From Pseudoalteromonas sp. NC201 (GTDB lineage: Bacteria; Pseudomonadota; Gammaproteobacteria; Enterobacterales; Alteromonadaceae), in contig NZ_CP022523.1 of assembly GCF_002850255.1 (NCBI RefSeq), positions 940,486 to 1,004,485 on the forward strand: a stretch of DNA of 64,000 nt, written 5' to 3'. How positions within the stretch are numbered: position 1 is the first letter of the stretch; each line of letters opens with the position of its first letter. Below the pieces are notes generated by a model. The model was not told the origin of the DNA, ran no database searches, and saw only the letters and a list, made by a program, of their open reading frames with translations. The translations under genes and the position numbers were made by a program. This document shows, piece by piece, positions 25,524 through 34,517 of this stretch.

Positions 25524-26537
25524 CTAAGGAGATACAGTAAATTTTGTTAGGCCAATCAGTTGTCCTGAACTGGTGACAACGTGCACCTCCCACTTACCTG
25601 TTGAGTCGGCGGGAAAGTTGCTCTTATGGCTCCAAGCTCGATAGCCTTCCTCGCGTCCACCGCTAATATTTAAGGGGATTCGGTCAACCACTTGCTTGTT
25701 GTGTACCCACACGTGAAAGATCTTTTCGTTTAGTCCCCGTGGTGCTTTTACCGCGCTCCAACTATACAAGCCTTGTTCGTGAAGCGAATGGGTATCGAGG
25801 TGTTGGATACTGTTCATTGGCTTTCGTTGCTGCCTATCAACTTCATAAGCCAGCGTAATGTCGGTGAGTCGTAAGGCCGCCGGGGGAACCCAGCTACGTA
25901 ACTGCCACAAACCGGCGCTAAGTGCACTTAGCAGCAGAGCCAATAAGGGAAAACGCCACCATCTTGCATGTGGCATGACATTACCAAGACTCGGTAGGGT
26001 AAGAATAATGGCGGTGACTAGCGCTATTTGTATACTTTGGTCGGTTGTCAGGTGAAGCAAAATAGGTAGCGTAACTGAAATCACAACAAACAAAGCAAAA
26101 TTGTGGAATACCATAAACAGCACATTGTGCCGGGCTAGCTTTTTGTAATATATCGGGTCCACAACGGAGATAAACGCGCAGAGTGCAATTAAGCAGGTAA
26201 ACGCGGCCTGTGGATGATTCCATGTTGTGGCAGCCAAGAAAAAAGGCAGTGCGAAGAATAGACTTTCCTGTTGCACCATTTGTAGGGCAAAGCGCATAAA
26301 GTTGGGTGACAACACAATACCAAAACGTTGCTCCACTTGGTCGCGAAGCCAGTTATCAATAATAAGCCACAGCCAACTGGTGAGTAAAAGCAGAGCGATG
26401 ATCTGTGAAAACGACTCTTTACGTTCAACTAAAATAAAGCTCGCTATACCACTGCAAAAAGCCAACAGCGCCATTAGGCCGGGCCACTTCTGCATCATCA
26501 AAATAAATTTTGTTATTAGGTTTTTGAAATAACGCAT
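25524..26537 (-). CDS. Membrane protein with C-terminal DUF2914 domain (DUF5924-DUF2914 type)
   Basis: The protein has 337 residues if it starts at the ATG at 26537; an upstream start at 26615 is possible and neither has a strong ribosome site. The N-terminal ~240 residues contain about seven or eight hydrophobic helices. The last ~100 residues form a DUF2914-like beta domain (KIFHVWVHNKQVVDRIPLNI, GKWEVHVVTSSGQLIGLTKFTV), probably outside the membrane. The role is not known. It stands alone between the DUF2000 and PaiB genes. Confidence 0.7.
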   Translation of the reverse strand: MRYFKNLITKFILMMQKWPGLMALLAFCSGIASFILVERKESFSQIIALLLLTSWLWLIIDNWLRDQVEQRFGIVLSPNFMRFALQMVQQESLFFALPFFLAATTWNHPQAAFTCLIALCAFISVVDPIYYKKLARHNVLFMVFHNFALFVVISVTLPILLHLTTDQSIQIALVTAIILTLPSLGNVMPHARWWRFPLLALLLSALSAGLWQLRSWVPPAALRLTDITLAYEVDRQQRKPMNSIQHLDTHSLHEQGLYSWSAVKAPRGLNEKIFHVWVHNKQVVDRIPLNISGGREEGYRAWSHKSNFPADSTGKWEVHVVTSSGQLIGLTKFTVSP

Positions 26538-26608
26538 TGAAATAAAAATTGCTTGCTGGTCTTTAAGATTCAAGCACTTCAACCATGAATGCAGTATGAG
26601 TTTAGTAA

Positions 26609-27190
26609 TTAACACACATAACTTGCTAACATTGTTTTGGATGACGTTAAATGTGTTCTGATTTTTTCGCGAATGTCACTCGACTGGTTTTGGCTTAACT
26701 TAAAAGCGCCATGCATCGTATTGATTTTAATCTTGAAAAAGTTAATGGCGTTAAACAGCGATTGGCGTTGATTAGCAGGCACGCTATCAAGCTGCCAATC
26801 ACTATTTGAAAACTGCTCAAAATGCGTTATTTGCGCTTGTATTGACGCGTATTTTTCATCGTCAGTAGCAATAAGTGCGAGCTCACCTTCAACGATCACA
26901 TTTGCGTACAACCACGTGGGGAGCTTAATGGCAGGGATAACCGTGGGTGAGAGGTAATGATCTTCACAGTGGAAAACTGCTTGAATAACACCACCTGTGT
27001 GAAAAATCGGGTTGTCTTTTGTAGCGTGTCCGAGCAAATAAGCATGGTCATCACTTAATGTTAGCGGTACAAAAACCGTCTTTATCTTGCCTTCCTGGAT
27101 CACCGTCAGCGTGGCCAGCGGGTGTTTTGTGATCACAGAGCTGAGTATGTTTGGGTTGCTTTCAATGTAGTAGTTTCTTGGGTAGCTCAT
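26609..27190 (-). CDS. PaiB-like FMN-binding protein
   Basis: The protein has 193 residues. It starts with the HPLATLTV and VFVPLTLSDDHAYLLGHATKDNP blocks of the FMN-binding split barrel and ends with MHGAFKLSQNQS, the signature end of the PaiB family. Family members bind FMN or haem and were first described as negative regulators of sporulation and degradative enzymes in Bacillus. Its start overlaps the stop of the upstream acetyltransferase by 4 bp, like the paiA-paiB pair, where PaiA is also an N-acetyltransferase. Confidence 0.85.
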   Translation of the reverse strand: MSYPRNYYIESNPNILSSVITKHPLATLTVIQEGKIKTVFVPLTLSDDHAYLLGHATKDNPIFHTGGVIQAVFHCEDHYLSPTVIPAIKLPTWLYANVIVEGELALIATDDEKYASIQAQITHFEQFSNSDWQLDSVPANQRQSLFNAINFFKIKINTMHGAFKLSQNQSSDIREKIRTHLTSSKTMLASYVC

Positions 27191-27777
27191 AACTTTTCCT
27201 CCAACCTCGCTTTCACTTCAGGCCACATCTCGTCAGTGATGGCAAATCGTGCTGTATTACGGTAACTTCCGTCGGGCAGGCGTCTATCTTTTAACGACAA
27301 GCCTTCAAAATGGGCACCGAGTCGAGCGATGGCATTACGAGACTTATGATTACATTCATGCGTTTGAAATTGCACACGCACCAGTCCAATCGCTTCAAAG
27401 GCATATTTGAGCAACAGGTATTTGGCGTGGGTATTAACATGCGTGCGTTGAAATTCAGTACCAATAAAAGTATGGCCGATTTCGGCACTTAGGTTGAGTT
27501 TATCAAGTCTAAACAAGCGGCTATTACCAGCCAGTTTACCTGAGTCTTTATCTATGATTGCAACAACAAGTTGTTCGCTTTCGTCAAACTGCGCAGAGCC
27601 GTAAAACCATTGCTCTATGGTTTTTTGATCGCGACAATAATTATTAAATACCCATTTCCAGATCTCGGTTTTTTTGCCTCGAGCCAATAACTCAGGTAAA
27701 TGCGCGGCTTCAAGCGGAGTGAGCTTAACGCGATTGGATTCTAGCGTTTGTTTTGAAAGCATCAATTTTCCATTCAT
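27187..27777 (-). CDS. GNAT-family N-acetyltransferase (RimJ/RimL-like)
   Basis: The protein has 196 residues. Typical acetyltransferase_3 blocks are RVKLTPLEAAHLPELL at the start, AEIGHTFIGTEFQRTHVNTHAKYLLLKYAFE for acetyl-CoA binding, and VRVQFQTHECNHKSRNAIARLGAHFEGLSLKDRRLPDG. It transfers acetyl to an unknown amine or protein N-terminus. The gene is translationally coupled to the PaiB gene and divergent from a MocR regulator, which probably controls both. Confidence 0.87.
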   Translation of the reverse strand: MNGKLMLSKQTLESNRVKLTPLEAAHLPELLARGKKTEIWKWVFNNYCRDQKTIEQWFYGSAQFDESEQLVVAIIDKDSGKLAGNSRLFRLDKLNLSAEIGHTFIGTEFQRTHVNTHAKYLLLKYAFEAIGLVRVQFQTHECNHKSRNAIARLGAHFEGLSLKDRRLPDGSYRNTARFAITDEMWPEVKARLEEKL

Positions 27778-27812
27778 TCTGTGTTTTTAATGCTTGCATA
27801 TTGCGCTGATTT

Positions 27813-27832
27813 TGGTTGATATAAAACAACCA
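27813..27832. promoter_or_regulatory. Inverted repeat, candidate MocR operator
   Basis: TGGTTG-N8-CAACCA sits in the 81-bp gap between the divergent acetyltransferase and MocR genes, with a further CCAGA direct repeat nearby (27830 and 27853). Position and symmetry suit autoregulated divergent control. Confidence 0.5.
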
Positions 27833-27858
27833 GATTTAATAATTTAATTAGACCAGAC

Positions 27859-29316
27859 TTGATTTCTATTAGCCCAAAAACACAGTCTCAAGATGCTAAA
27901 CATAAACGCTTAGCAGATGTTTTACGCAGTGCCATTACTGAAGGTAAGCTCACACCCGGTGACAAACTTCCTTCTGCCCGAAAGCTGGCTGAGTTACATG
28001 GTATGAATCGGCACACGGTGATGAATGCGCTACAAAACTTGGTAGCTGAAGGCTGGCTGGTGGTTAAAGAGCGCAGCGGCTATCGAGTCAATACTGAACT
28101 ACCTATTTTCAGTAGCCAACAGATAGACACAAAAGTGCCTGCTACACCACAAATCGTACCGCAATTTGCTAAAATACTGACCCCAGTAAGCAGCACTAAG
28201 CGTACGGCCTACCGCTATAGTTTTGCAGGGGGCTTACCGGATCTTCATGCTTTTCCCTATGATGAGTTTAAGCGGTTTTTGGTAAAGGCGTGCCGCAAAA
28301 CCAATGTCAGTCATTTTCACTATTCAGACATTGCGGGGTGCGAGTTACTGAAATCCCAAATTCAGGCGTATTTGCGCAGAGCGAGGGGACTGGTATGTGA
28401 TGATTTACTGATTTGTAATGGCTCCCAAGAAGCGCTCTCATTGGTGGCAAATGCATTTATTAATCCAGGTGATGGTGTTGCCATCGAAATGCTTGGTTAT
28501 CCGCCTGCGCGACATGCCTTTACCAATGCAGGCGCTGAAGTTTTTGCATTAGCACAAGATGCAGAAGGCATTAAAGTGGAGGCTTTGGCGCGCTGCCTTG
28601 AACAAAACAAGGTGAAGCTGTTGTATTTAACTCCTCTACATCAATACCCCACGACAGTGACTTTATCTGTACCGAGGCGCATGGCGATTTATCAGCTGTG
28701 CCAGCAGTATGGCGTGTTTATTATTGAAGACGATTACGACCATGAGTTTCATTATCTCTGCCCGCCGTTACAGCCAATGGCGGCAAGTGACCCAAGTGGT
28801 ATTGTGATTTATATTTCTACCTTCTCAAAAATCATGTTTGCCGGTGCTCGTGTGGGTTATATGAGTGCGCGGGCCGATGTGCTCGCGCAATTGGTGGCAC
28901 GTAAGCAGCTACTTAATCACAAAAATGATGCCCTTACCCAGTTGGCTGTGGCTTACTGGATGGAAGAGGGCGGGTTTGAGCGCCATTTACGCCGCATGAC
29001 CAAAGCCTATCAAGTACGCCATCACGTGATGGGGCAGCACCTAAGCGAGCTTAAAGCCAAGTTAGATATTGACTTTGAAGTGCCACAAGGCGGAATGGCG
29101 TATTGGGTAAACAGCAAACGCGACGTCTCGAGATTATCTGAAAAAGCACTTGAAAAAGGGATTTACGTACAATGTGAGCCTGAATTTACTCTCGATAAGG
29201 CTAGTAGTTTAAGTCATATTCGCTTAGGCTTTGCGGCGCAAGAAATCGAGCAACAGCAAGCTGGGCTGAGTGAGTTATTTGCTTTGATCGCAGAGCTGGA
29301 GAAAAATCATGAATAA
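27859..29316 (+). CDS. MocR/PdxR-family transcriptional regulator
   Basis: The protein has 485 residues. An N-terminal GntR winged helix (PGDKLPSARKLAELHGMNRHTVMNALQNLVAEGWL, about residues 34-70) is joined by a linker to a fold-type I aminotransferase domain (CNGSQEALSLVANAF, IIEDDYDHEFHY, STFSKIMFAGARVGYM). The Lys of TFSKIMFAGAR would hold PLP. MocR proteins sense PLP or amines and regulate divergent genes. The start is TTG, with no ATG available before the HTH. It stands opposite the acetyltransferase-PaiB pair. Confidence 0.9.
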   Translation: MISISPKTQSQDAKHKRLADVLRSAITEGKLTPGDKLPSARKLAELHGMNRHTVMNALQNLVAEGWLVVKERSGYRVNTELPIFSSQQIDTKVPATPQIVPQFAKILTPVSSTKRTAYRYSFAGGLPDLHAFPYDEFKRFLVKACRKTNVSHFHYSDIAGCELLKSQIQAYLRRARGLVCDDLLICNGSQEALSLVANAFINPGDGVAIEMLGYPPARHAFTNAGAEVFALAQDAEGIKVEALARCLEQNKVKLLYLTPLHQYPTTVTLSVPRRMAIYQLCQQYGVFIIEDDYDHEFHYLCPPLQPMAASDPSGIVIYISTFSKIMFAGARVGYMSARADVLAQLVARKQLLNHKNDALTQLAVAYWMEEGGFERHLRRMTKAYQVRHHVMGQHLSELKAKLDIDFEVPQGGMAYWVNSKRDVSRLSEKALEKGIYVQCEPEFTLDKASSLSHIRLGFAAQEIEQQQAGLSELFALIAELEKNHE

Positions 29317-29626
29317 GCAACAAGCACTGGTCGAATTCGTTACATTCGGTCCACACAAAGCGCAGGCGTTAAATATATTATTGAGCGATAACAGTGCAGT
29401 ATCGCTCGCTATCAGCAAGGCGATGTTAAGCGTGGTATTAGCAAAATATCTCAGCGGTGAAATTGACGAAGATGACCTCGAAAATTGGGCTGGGTTTGTT
29501 GAACTGCGTGACGAGATTGATTGCACCTTGATAGAAGATTACCTCTATGCGTTGAATAATCCAGAGCTGATGGGTGGAATTAACCTCGATTCCATCGGTA
29601 ATATGTTGAAACTCATTAAAGGTTAA
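29309..29626 (+). CDS. Hypothetical small acidic protein
   Basis: This 105-residue protein is mostly alpha-helical and acidic, with no signal peptide or membrane segment. Its ATG overlaps the MocR stop by 8 bp and has GGAG upstream, so it is translationally coupled to the regulator. I do not recognise a family. Confidence 0.6.
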   Translation: MNKQQALVEFVTFGPHKAQALNILLSDNSAVSLAISKAMLSVVLAKYLSGEIDEDDLENWAGFVELRDEIDCTLIEDYLYALNNPELMGGINLDSIGNMLKLIKG

Positions 29627-29643
29627 ATACAAAAGGAAATACC

Positions 29644-30048
29644 ATGAGATTGATAGCGGCTGCATTGTTTTTATTAAATTGCCAAATCGCGTTGGCGGGA
29701 GGAGATGTGTGTGAAAACCCTATCTCAACCATAGACATCAACGAGTGTGCAATGAGCGAGCTTAACGCGAGAACTGAAATACTTGAACGTTACTACCAAA
29801 AAAGCCTTGAGCATAATGCCTTTGATGAGCAACTGGTAGAAGCGATTAAAGCCTCGCAGTTGGCGTGGCAAAGCTATCTCGATGCCCACTGCGGCGCGGT
29901 ATATACCCAATGGCGAGAAGGCACTATTCGTGGCGTGATGGCACTCGAATGTCGTAAGGAATTAGTAAAAACCAGAACTCATACACTTTGGGTTAACTTT
30001 TTAACTTATATGGATAGCACTCCACCAGTATTACCAGAACCAGAGTAA
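29644..30048 (+). CDS. LprI-type (DUF1311) secreted protein
   Basis: The protein has 134 residues. A signal peptide (cleavage after ALA-GG, about residue 18) leads into a DUF1311 pattern with paired cysteines: VCENP, INECAMSELNARTEILERYYQK, QLAWQSYLDAHCGAVY and ALECRKELVKTRT. DUF1311 proteins such as LprI are periplasmic, and some inhibit lysozyme. It lies 17 bp after the small hypothetical gene and is probably part of the same transcript. Confidence 0.75.
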   Translation: MRLIAAALFLLNCQIALAGGDVCENPISTIDINECAMSELNARTEILERYYQKSLEHNAFDEQLVEAIKASQLAWQSYLDAHCGAVYTQWREGTIRGVMALECRKELVKTRTHTLWVNFLTYMDSTPPVLPEPE

Positions 30049-30114
30049 ACGCGTGATTCTGGCAATAATTTTGCAATTGCCCCTTGGAGATATTATCCAG
30101 CTGTGGTTATGCGC

Positions 30115-30789
30115 CTATGCTGGTGTTTCATCTCTCAATAACATCACACCTAATACGATAAACCATAGGATTTGCCCCAACCCGAAGATAGCAGTGGTCA
30201 CGTCAAAAAATGGGTTTGCTGAGAAAGAAGAAAGACCAGAAAACAATGTAAGGATTCCTGCAATACTGACCAACAACCCCCAATAATGCAACAGTGGACT
30301 AAAAACGTTATGTTTAATGCCAACATAGCTAACCGTTAGTACCCATATTGCACCGACCAACTCGATACCACCGCCAAGCGCATCTACCACTATCGAGATG
30401 GTGCGATTAACCGTTAGTGCAAGCGCTGGATCGATCTCATAAAATTTTGCAATTGCTGCAATGCTGGTTAAAAAAACCATGGTACTTGCAAGTACAATTG
30501 CGGCCCATATATAACCCACTATGCTAGCAAATTTCATCAGCTCAGGAGAGGCTTTACTCAAGCGCTGCTGCATGGCTTGTACCAACACGATAAGCGTGAA
30601 GCTGAAAATAATCCCAATGACAATATAGCCGAGGAAAAAGGTGTCGCGATTTTGGATGAAAAAATCTAGGTAAAGCGCTGGGGTATTATGTCCACTGGAG
30701 TCCAATACTCCAAAAAATAATACAAAGCCAAACAAATAAGTTGCCGCTTCTGTGAGTGCAGCGACTCCTCCCCATTTTTGTAATGACAT
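30115..30789 (-). CDS. DUF4386-like six-helix membrane protein
   Basis: The protein has 224 residues, most of them in six hydrophobic segments. The pattern (WGGVAALTEAATYLFGFVLFF, then DFFIQNRDTFFLGYIVIGI, and a C-terminal LGQILWFIVLGVMLLR) fits the DUF4386 family of uncharacterised integral membrane proteins. It is a single gene with no visible partner. Function unknown. Confidence 0.65.
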   Translation of the reverse strand: MSLQKWGGVAALTEAATYLFGFVLFFGVLDSSGHNTPALYLDFFIQNRDTFFLGYIVIGIIFSFTLIVLVQAMQQRLSKASPELMKFASIVGYIWAAIVLASTMVFLTSIAAIAKFYEIDPALALTVNRTISIVVDALGGGIELVGAIWVLTVSYVGIKHNVFSPLLHYWGLLVSIAGILTLFSGLSSFSANPFFDVTTAIFGLGQILWFIVLGVMLLRDETPA

Positions 30790-31027
30790 GGCTACTCCAA
30801 AAACTTGATTATTATTGTTGTGCTCAGTTTAGCAACATATGGAGAGTCAGCGCCAAAACAGGGGGGATTATTTGTAACAATAGTTTATCGATGTGGGTGT
30901 TTTAGGAATAATATTGAATATGAACAATGCTATCCGCATTACTATTTCGCATCATAATCACAGTACAGGCTGCAGGTGGAGCCATTGAGATGCCAGACAT
31001 GGGTTCTCATGCAATCTGGTGAAGGTA

Positions 31028-31057
31028 AACAGCATAGCGAAGCGTCGCTATGCTGTT
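31028..31057. terminator. Terminator of the InlB-repeat protein gene
   Basis: A 13-bp perfect stem AACAGCATAGCGA/TCGCTATGCTGTT with a 4-base loop lies 17 bp beyond the stop of the minus-strand gene. Confidence 0.65.
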
Positions 31058-31074
31058 GAAATGAGGTTTGCAGG

Positions 31075-33360
31075 TTATGCAGGTGTTCTGCGTCTAACAA
31101 AAGCCAACAGCGTGCTTAGCATCGCTAGTAAAAAGCCGAACGCACCACCGGAACTACCTTTATCTTCCTTATCGGTAGTCGTTGGATTAGAACTCGCTTT
31201 ATACTGCGCTTTAACAACTAGTTCACTGGTGACGTTGTCAAAAGTCGTATCCCACCCAGTAAATGCGTAGCCATTTCGTTTTGGCTCTAGAGGCGGTGTT
31301 GCTGCTTGCCCATGAGAGATTTCCACGGCCTTGATGACTGTACCATTCCAATCTACGAACTTAACTTGATACATATTAATTTCAAATTGTGCAGTAATGA
31401 TAAGGTCTTGCTCCACTTTGCTAAAATCTCCATTCCATCCAGAGAATGTGAAACCTTCTCTGGGCGGAACTTGAGGAGCATTCGCGGAAGTACTTTCTTC
31501 AATAGTTTGAGTAGCAAGCACGCCACCGTCCCAATTCTTAAACACGACATTAAACAGTTTTGGTTCGTAGCTTGTTACTTGAAACGCGGTTTTGTTGTCT
31601 GTGTAGTCTAATTCAGGGAATTCTGACGAGAAGCGGACGGTTGGCGTAAATACGCCTACTTCGCTGGGCGTTACATTAAACGAGACTTGAACTGATTTAA
31701 TGTCAGCGCCATTGCTAAAACTACATATGTGACGGTTACTTAACGCTTCACAGCTAGTAGTATATTCGTTATCTACTGACTCGAAATCAAGCTTTAATGC
31801 GGCTTCAGAATCTAGGTAAAGATGAAATTGACTAGGTAAACTGGGTAGTGTGTTTTCAGTTATTTCTAACGTAACTGGGATGCTAGACCCCATTTTTACC
31901 TGCTTGGCTCCCGTTATATCCCGAACAGAAATTTTATTGATCTGTTCTTCATCAACAAAGATATAAGGCGTAGCGCCTAACGTTGTTAACTCTCGCGCTT
32001 TAGCACCTTGGCTATATATTCCCGCAGAGTCTATTTGAGTACTAGCGTCTAATTGCCAAACACCTTGACCTTGTTGCAAGTCATCGTTGCTGAAACTCAA
32101 ACCTTTAGTACCAACAAACTCATTTTGACTATTGCCTTGTTGCCATTGCTCTATAGTGAAAAGCTTATCTTCCGCGTCAGAACCTTCTGGTGCTCTGAGA
32201 GCATAATAACCTTTGGCCATCCCCGATAGATCCGACGCTGTGACTGTTAACGTTATGTTTTGCTCACCATTCGCTGATGCCAGTTGATTAGATGAAAAAG
32301 CGATATGGTTGATTCTGGGTGGTACTAGATCTAGTTCCGTTTCATTTTTTACAGTGATGACAGAAGGTAAGCCTAGTGTATTAAAGTGTCCTCGGTTGTA
32401 AACTCCCATATTTCCGTTGCTGTCAGTGAGCATAGCTGTGGCAACAAACCACTCACCAGGTAGGTCTTTATCAGTAAAGGTGAAAGAATAATTCGAACGA
32501 TAAATTCCTTCGACATCTGTTTCTTGCCAATCAGATGACTCAGCCTGTTTTATAGCAAGTGATTTATACTGGCTAGGTGGTGAAACCCTAATTACGCCTT
32601 TAGACATAGTCGACTGGTCGTAAGCTTCTACGGTTACGTTAATCGTCTTATCGCCTGTATTTACATCAACTTCAGTGCCTGAAATCACAATAGATTTGAT
32701 CTCAGGATTAACTCCTTCAGAGACCTTATCATTTGAGACGACGATGTATGGGTTAAAGCCGGCGGCTTCAATTTCACTCTCGCGAAGCCAAAAACGAACC
32801 GCGTTATTTACGTCAGTTACGTGGCCTAAGGTTAAAAACCATTTACCATTGATGTCGGCATCAGTGAAAGTAAAACTGACTTTACTTTCATACACACCAG
32901 TCTCATCGGTTTTCTGCCAATTAGAAGCTACTGCTGATTTGTTGCCACCCCAACTAAAGCCTGTTGGTGGTGATAAATAAACACGTGCGGATTTTACACC
33001 GCTTTCATCGTAAAATCTCAAGGTAATATCTACGGTTTTGTCACCGTCGTTGACATTAACTGAGTTTGAGGTCAAGTGGATTGCTCTTAGCTCAGGTGGG
33101 GTTCGTTCAGTTTCATTTGTAGTTTGTTGGTGTTGCTGGCAATGGGTATTGAGCACTTCTAACATAGTCTCAGCGGGCAATAAATTGTCACTTACGCCAC
33201 TGGCAGCATTTGCCATCAGTAATTCAATTTTTGTATCACAACCTATTTGTGGATCGGTGATGGTATCTAAACTGAGCGGTTGGCTTGCTTGTGCATTCAT
33301 TGCAGCTAGCCCAGAGACTAGTGTTGCCAGTGTGGTTTTCGTGAAGAGATTAAAACTCAT
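31075..33360 (-). CDS. Surface protein with InlB-type repeats and GlyGly-CTERM tail
   Basis: The protein has 761 residues from the ATG at 33360 (AAAGGACT upstream; signal peptide ending MNAQA). After a short helical part come three related Ig-like domains (about residues 80-420, each with an INxVxVxAYDxS-like strand), then a conserved-repeat domain. Two InlB B-repeats follow (FKNWDGGVLATQTIEE ... FTFSGWNGDF and VDWNGTVIKAVEI ... AFTGWDTTF). The end is SSGGAFGFLLAML...RRR, the GlyGly-CTERM signal cut by rhombosortase, which implies type II secretion and surface attachment. Adhesion is likely but the ligand is unknown. Confidence 0.85.
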   Translation of the reverse strand: MSFNLFTKTTLATLVSGLAAMNAQASQPLSLDTITDPQIGCDTKIELLMANAASGVSDNLLPAETMLEVLNTHCQQHQQTTNETERTPPELRAIHLTSNSVNVNDGDKTVDITLRFYDESGVKSARVYLSPPTGFSWGGNKSAVASNWQKTDETGVYESKVSFTFTDADINGKWFLTLGHVTDVNNAVRFWLRESEIEAAGFNPYIVVSNDKVSEGVNPEIKSIVISGTEVDVNTGDKTINVTVEAYDQSTMSKGVIRVSPPSQYKSLAIKQAESSDWQETDVEGIYRSNYSFTFTDKDLPGEWFVATAMLTDSNGNMGVYNRGHFNTLGLPSVITVKNETELDLVPPRINHIAFSSNQLASANGEQNITLTVTASDLSGMAKGYYALRAPEGSDAEDKLFTIEQWQQGNSQNEFVGTKGLSFSNDDLQQGQGVWQLDASTQIDSAGIYSQGAKARELTTLGATPYIFVDEEQINKISVRDITGAKQVKMGSSIPVTLEITENTLPSLPSQFHLYLDSEAALKLDFESVDNEYTTSCEALSNRHICSFSNGADIKSVQVSFNVTPSEVGVFTPTVRFSSEFPELDYTDNKTAFQVTSYEPKLFNVVFKNWDGGVLATQTIEESTSANAPQVPPREGFTFSGWNGDFSKVEQDLIITAQFEINMYQVKFVDWNGTVIKAVEISHGQAATPPLEPKRNGYAFTGWDTTFDNVTSELVVKAQYKASSNPTTTDKEDKGSSGGAFGFLLAMLSTLLAFVRRRTPA

Positions 33361-33528
33361 TGTTAGTCCTTTAAAGTTATAGTATGTGGCTCTATTTTTA
33401 GCGAAATACTCTGTTAGCACGGTTTAGTACTACAAAGTTGAGTAAATATCCTAAATTAGCATGTGGCTCTAAATCTTTAGAGAATTTTTTGTACTTGAAT
33501 TGTGAACAAATGTGAAAGTCATTCTTCT

Positions 33529-34416
33529 CTACTCTGTTGCTTTAAGGTGCTTTTTAAGGTGATCAATAAAAAGTTGAGTTTTATAGGGGGTGTAGTTTGC
33601 CTTCGGATAATACGCCCACAATTGTTTTGTTTCTGATTTCACTTCAGGTAAAACAGGTGTGAGCAAACCTTGGTCAAGCTCTCTTTTCACATAGCTAGGA
33701 GAAATAAACACCAGCCCCAAACCTTGCACGGCCGCAGTCAGCATTGCGTCTAACTGATCAGAGACGAAGTTGTAATTGTCAAATTGGAAGGTGTCTCCAT
33801 TTTCAAGAATAATCCCACCTAGCTTATGGTAGTAACTGCTTAACAACATTTTATGTTGGCGGAGATCATCCAGAGATTCGATAGGGTTATGCTGTTTGAG
33901 ATAGTGAGGAGCACCAAAGATTTGCATTTGGTAGTCAATGAGCCGGCTGCCTTTGTGAGAGGCTGAGTCAAAAGCTTCATAGTAGCGTGTGATCACTAAA
34001 TCGTGATTAAGATCTGGGTGTGCGCCAGGGGCGATGACATTAAGATGAATTTTTAGCTTGGGATATTTAGCTAAAAATGAGGCGATATTTGGCATCAAGA
34101 TGGTGCTGCCTACCGCGAGAGTTGATGCGATTTTCAAGCTACCTGATGGCGTTTGATTCAGCGTTTGTCCGTGATCAGTTAAACATTCAAACTGCGCAAG
34201 CCATATTGAAGCTTTCGGCAAAAAGTGCTCCCCAGCCTCAGTGAGATTGACTTGGCGAGTGGTACGAATAAATAGGGTTAGGCCTAGTTGTTGTTCTAAC
34301 CAGTCAATTCGTTTGCTCACTGCAGACGCTGAAACACCTTCTTCATCTGCGGCCCGGGTAAAACTGCCAAACTCTACAACTTTGCTAAAGCTCCGTACTC
34401 CGGTTAACCAATCCAT
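33529..34416 (-). CDS. LysR-family transcriptional regulator
   Basis: The regulator has 295 residues with the LysR winged helix at 1-60 (FSKVVEFGSFTRAADEEGVSASAVSKRIDWLEQQLGL) and a periplasmic-binding-like effector domain from about 90. It is divergent from the Bcr/CflA efflux gene with a 101-bp gap, so it probably regulates that pump. The inducer is unknown. Confidence 0.9.
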   Translation of the reverse strand: MDWLTGVRSFSKVVEFGSFTRAADEEGVSASAVSKRIDWLEQQLGLTLFIRTTRQVNLTEAGEHFLPKASIWLAQFECLTDHGQTLNQTPSGSLKIASTLAVGSTILMPNIASFLAKYPKLKIHLNVIAPGAHPDLNHDLVITRYYEAFDSASHKGSRLIDYQMQIFGAPHYLKQHNPIESLDDLRQHKMLLSSYYHKLGGIILENGDTFQFDNYNFVSDQLDAMLTAAVQGLGLVFISPSYVKRELDQGLLTPVLPEVKSETKQLWAYYPKANYTPYKTQLFIDHLKKHLKATE

Positions 34417-34517
34417 TAATTTTTTCCTGATGGGAATAAGTGTTTTTATTATTACCTTGTTTTTTGGATATTAAAAGCTCGGTAAAATTACCCTCTATTA
34501 AGTTAAGAGGAGCTGAC

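Noticed and set aside
31028..31057. Small regulatory RNA
   Set aside because: The stem-loop is best explained as the terminator of the adjacent minus-strand gene; no promoter is visible.
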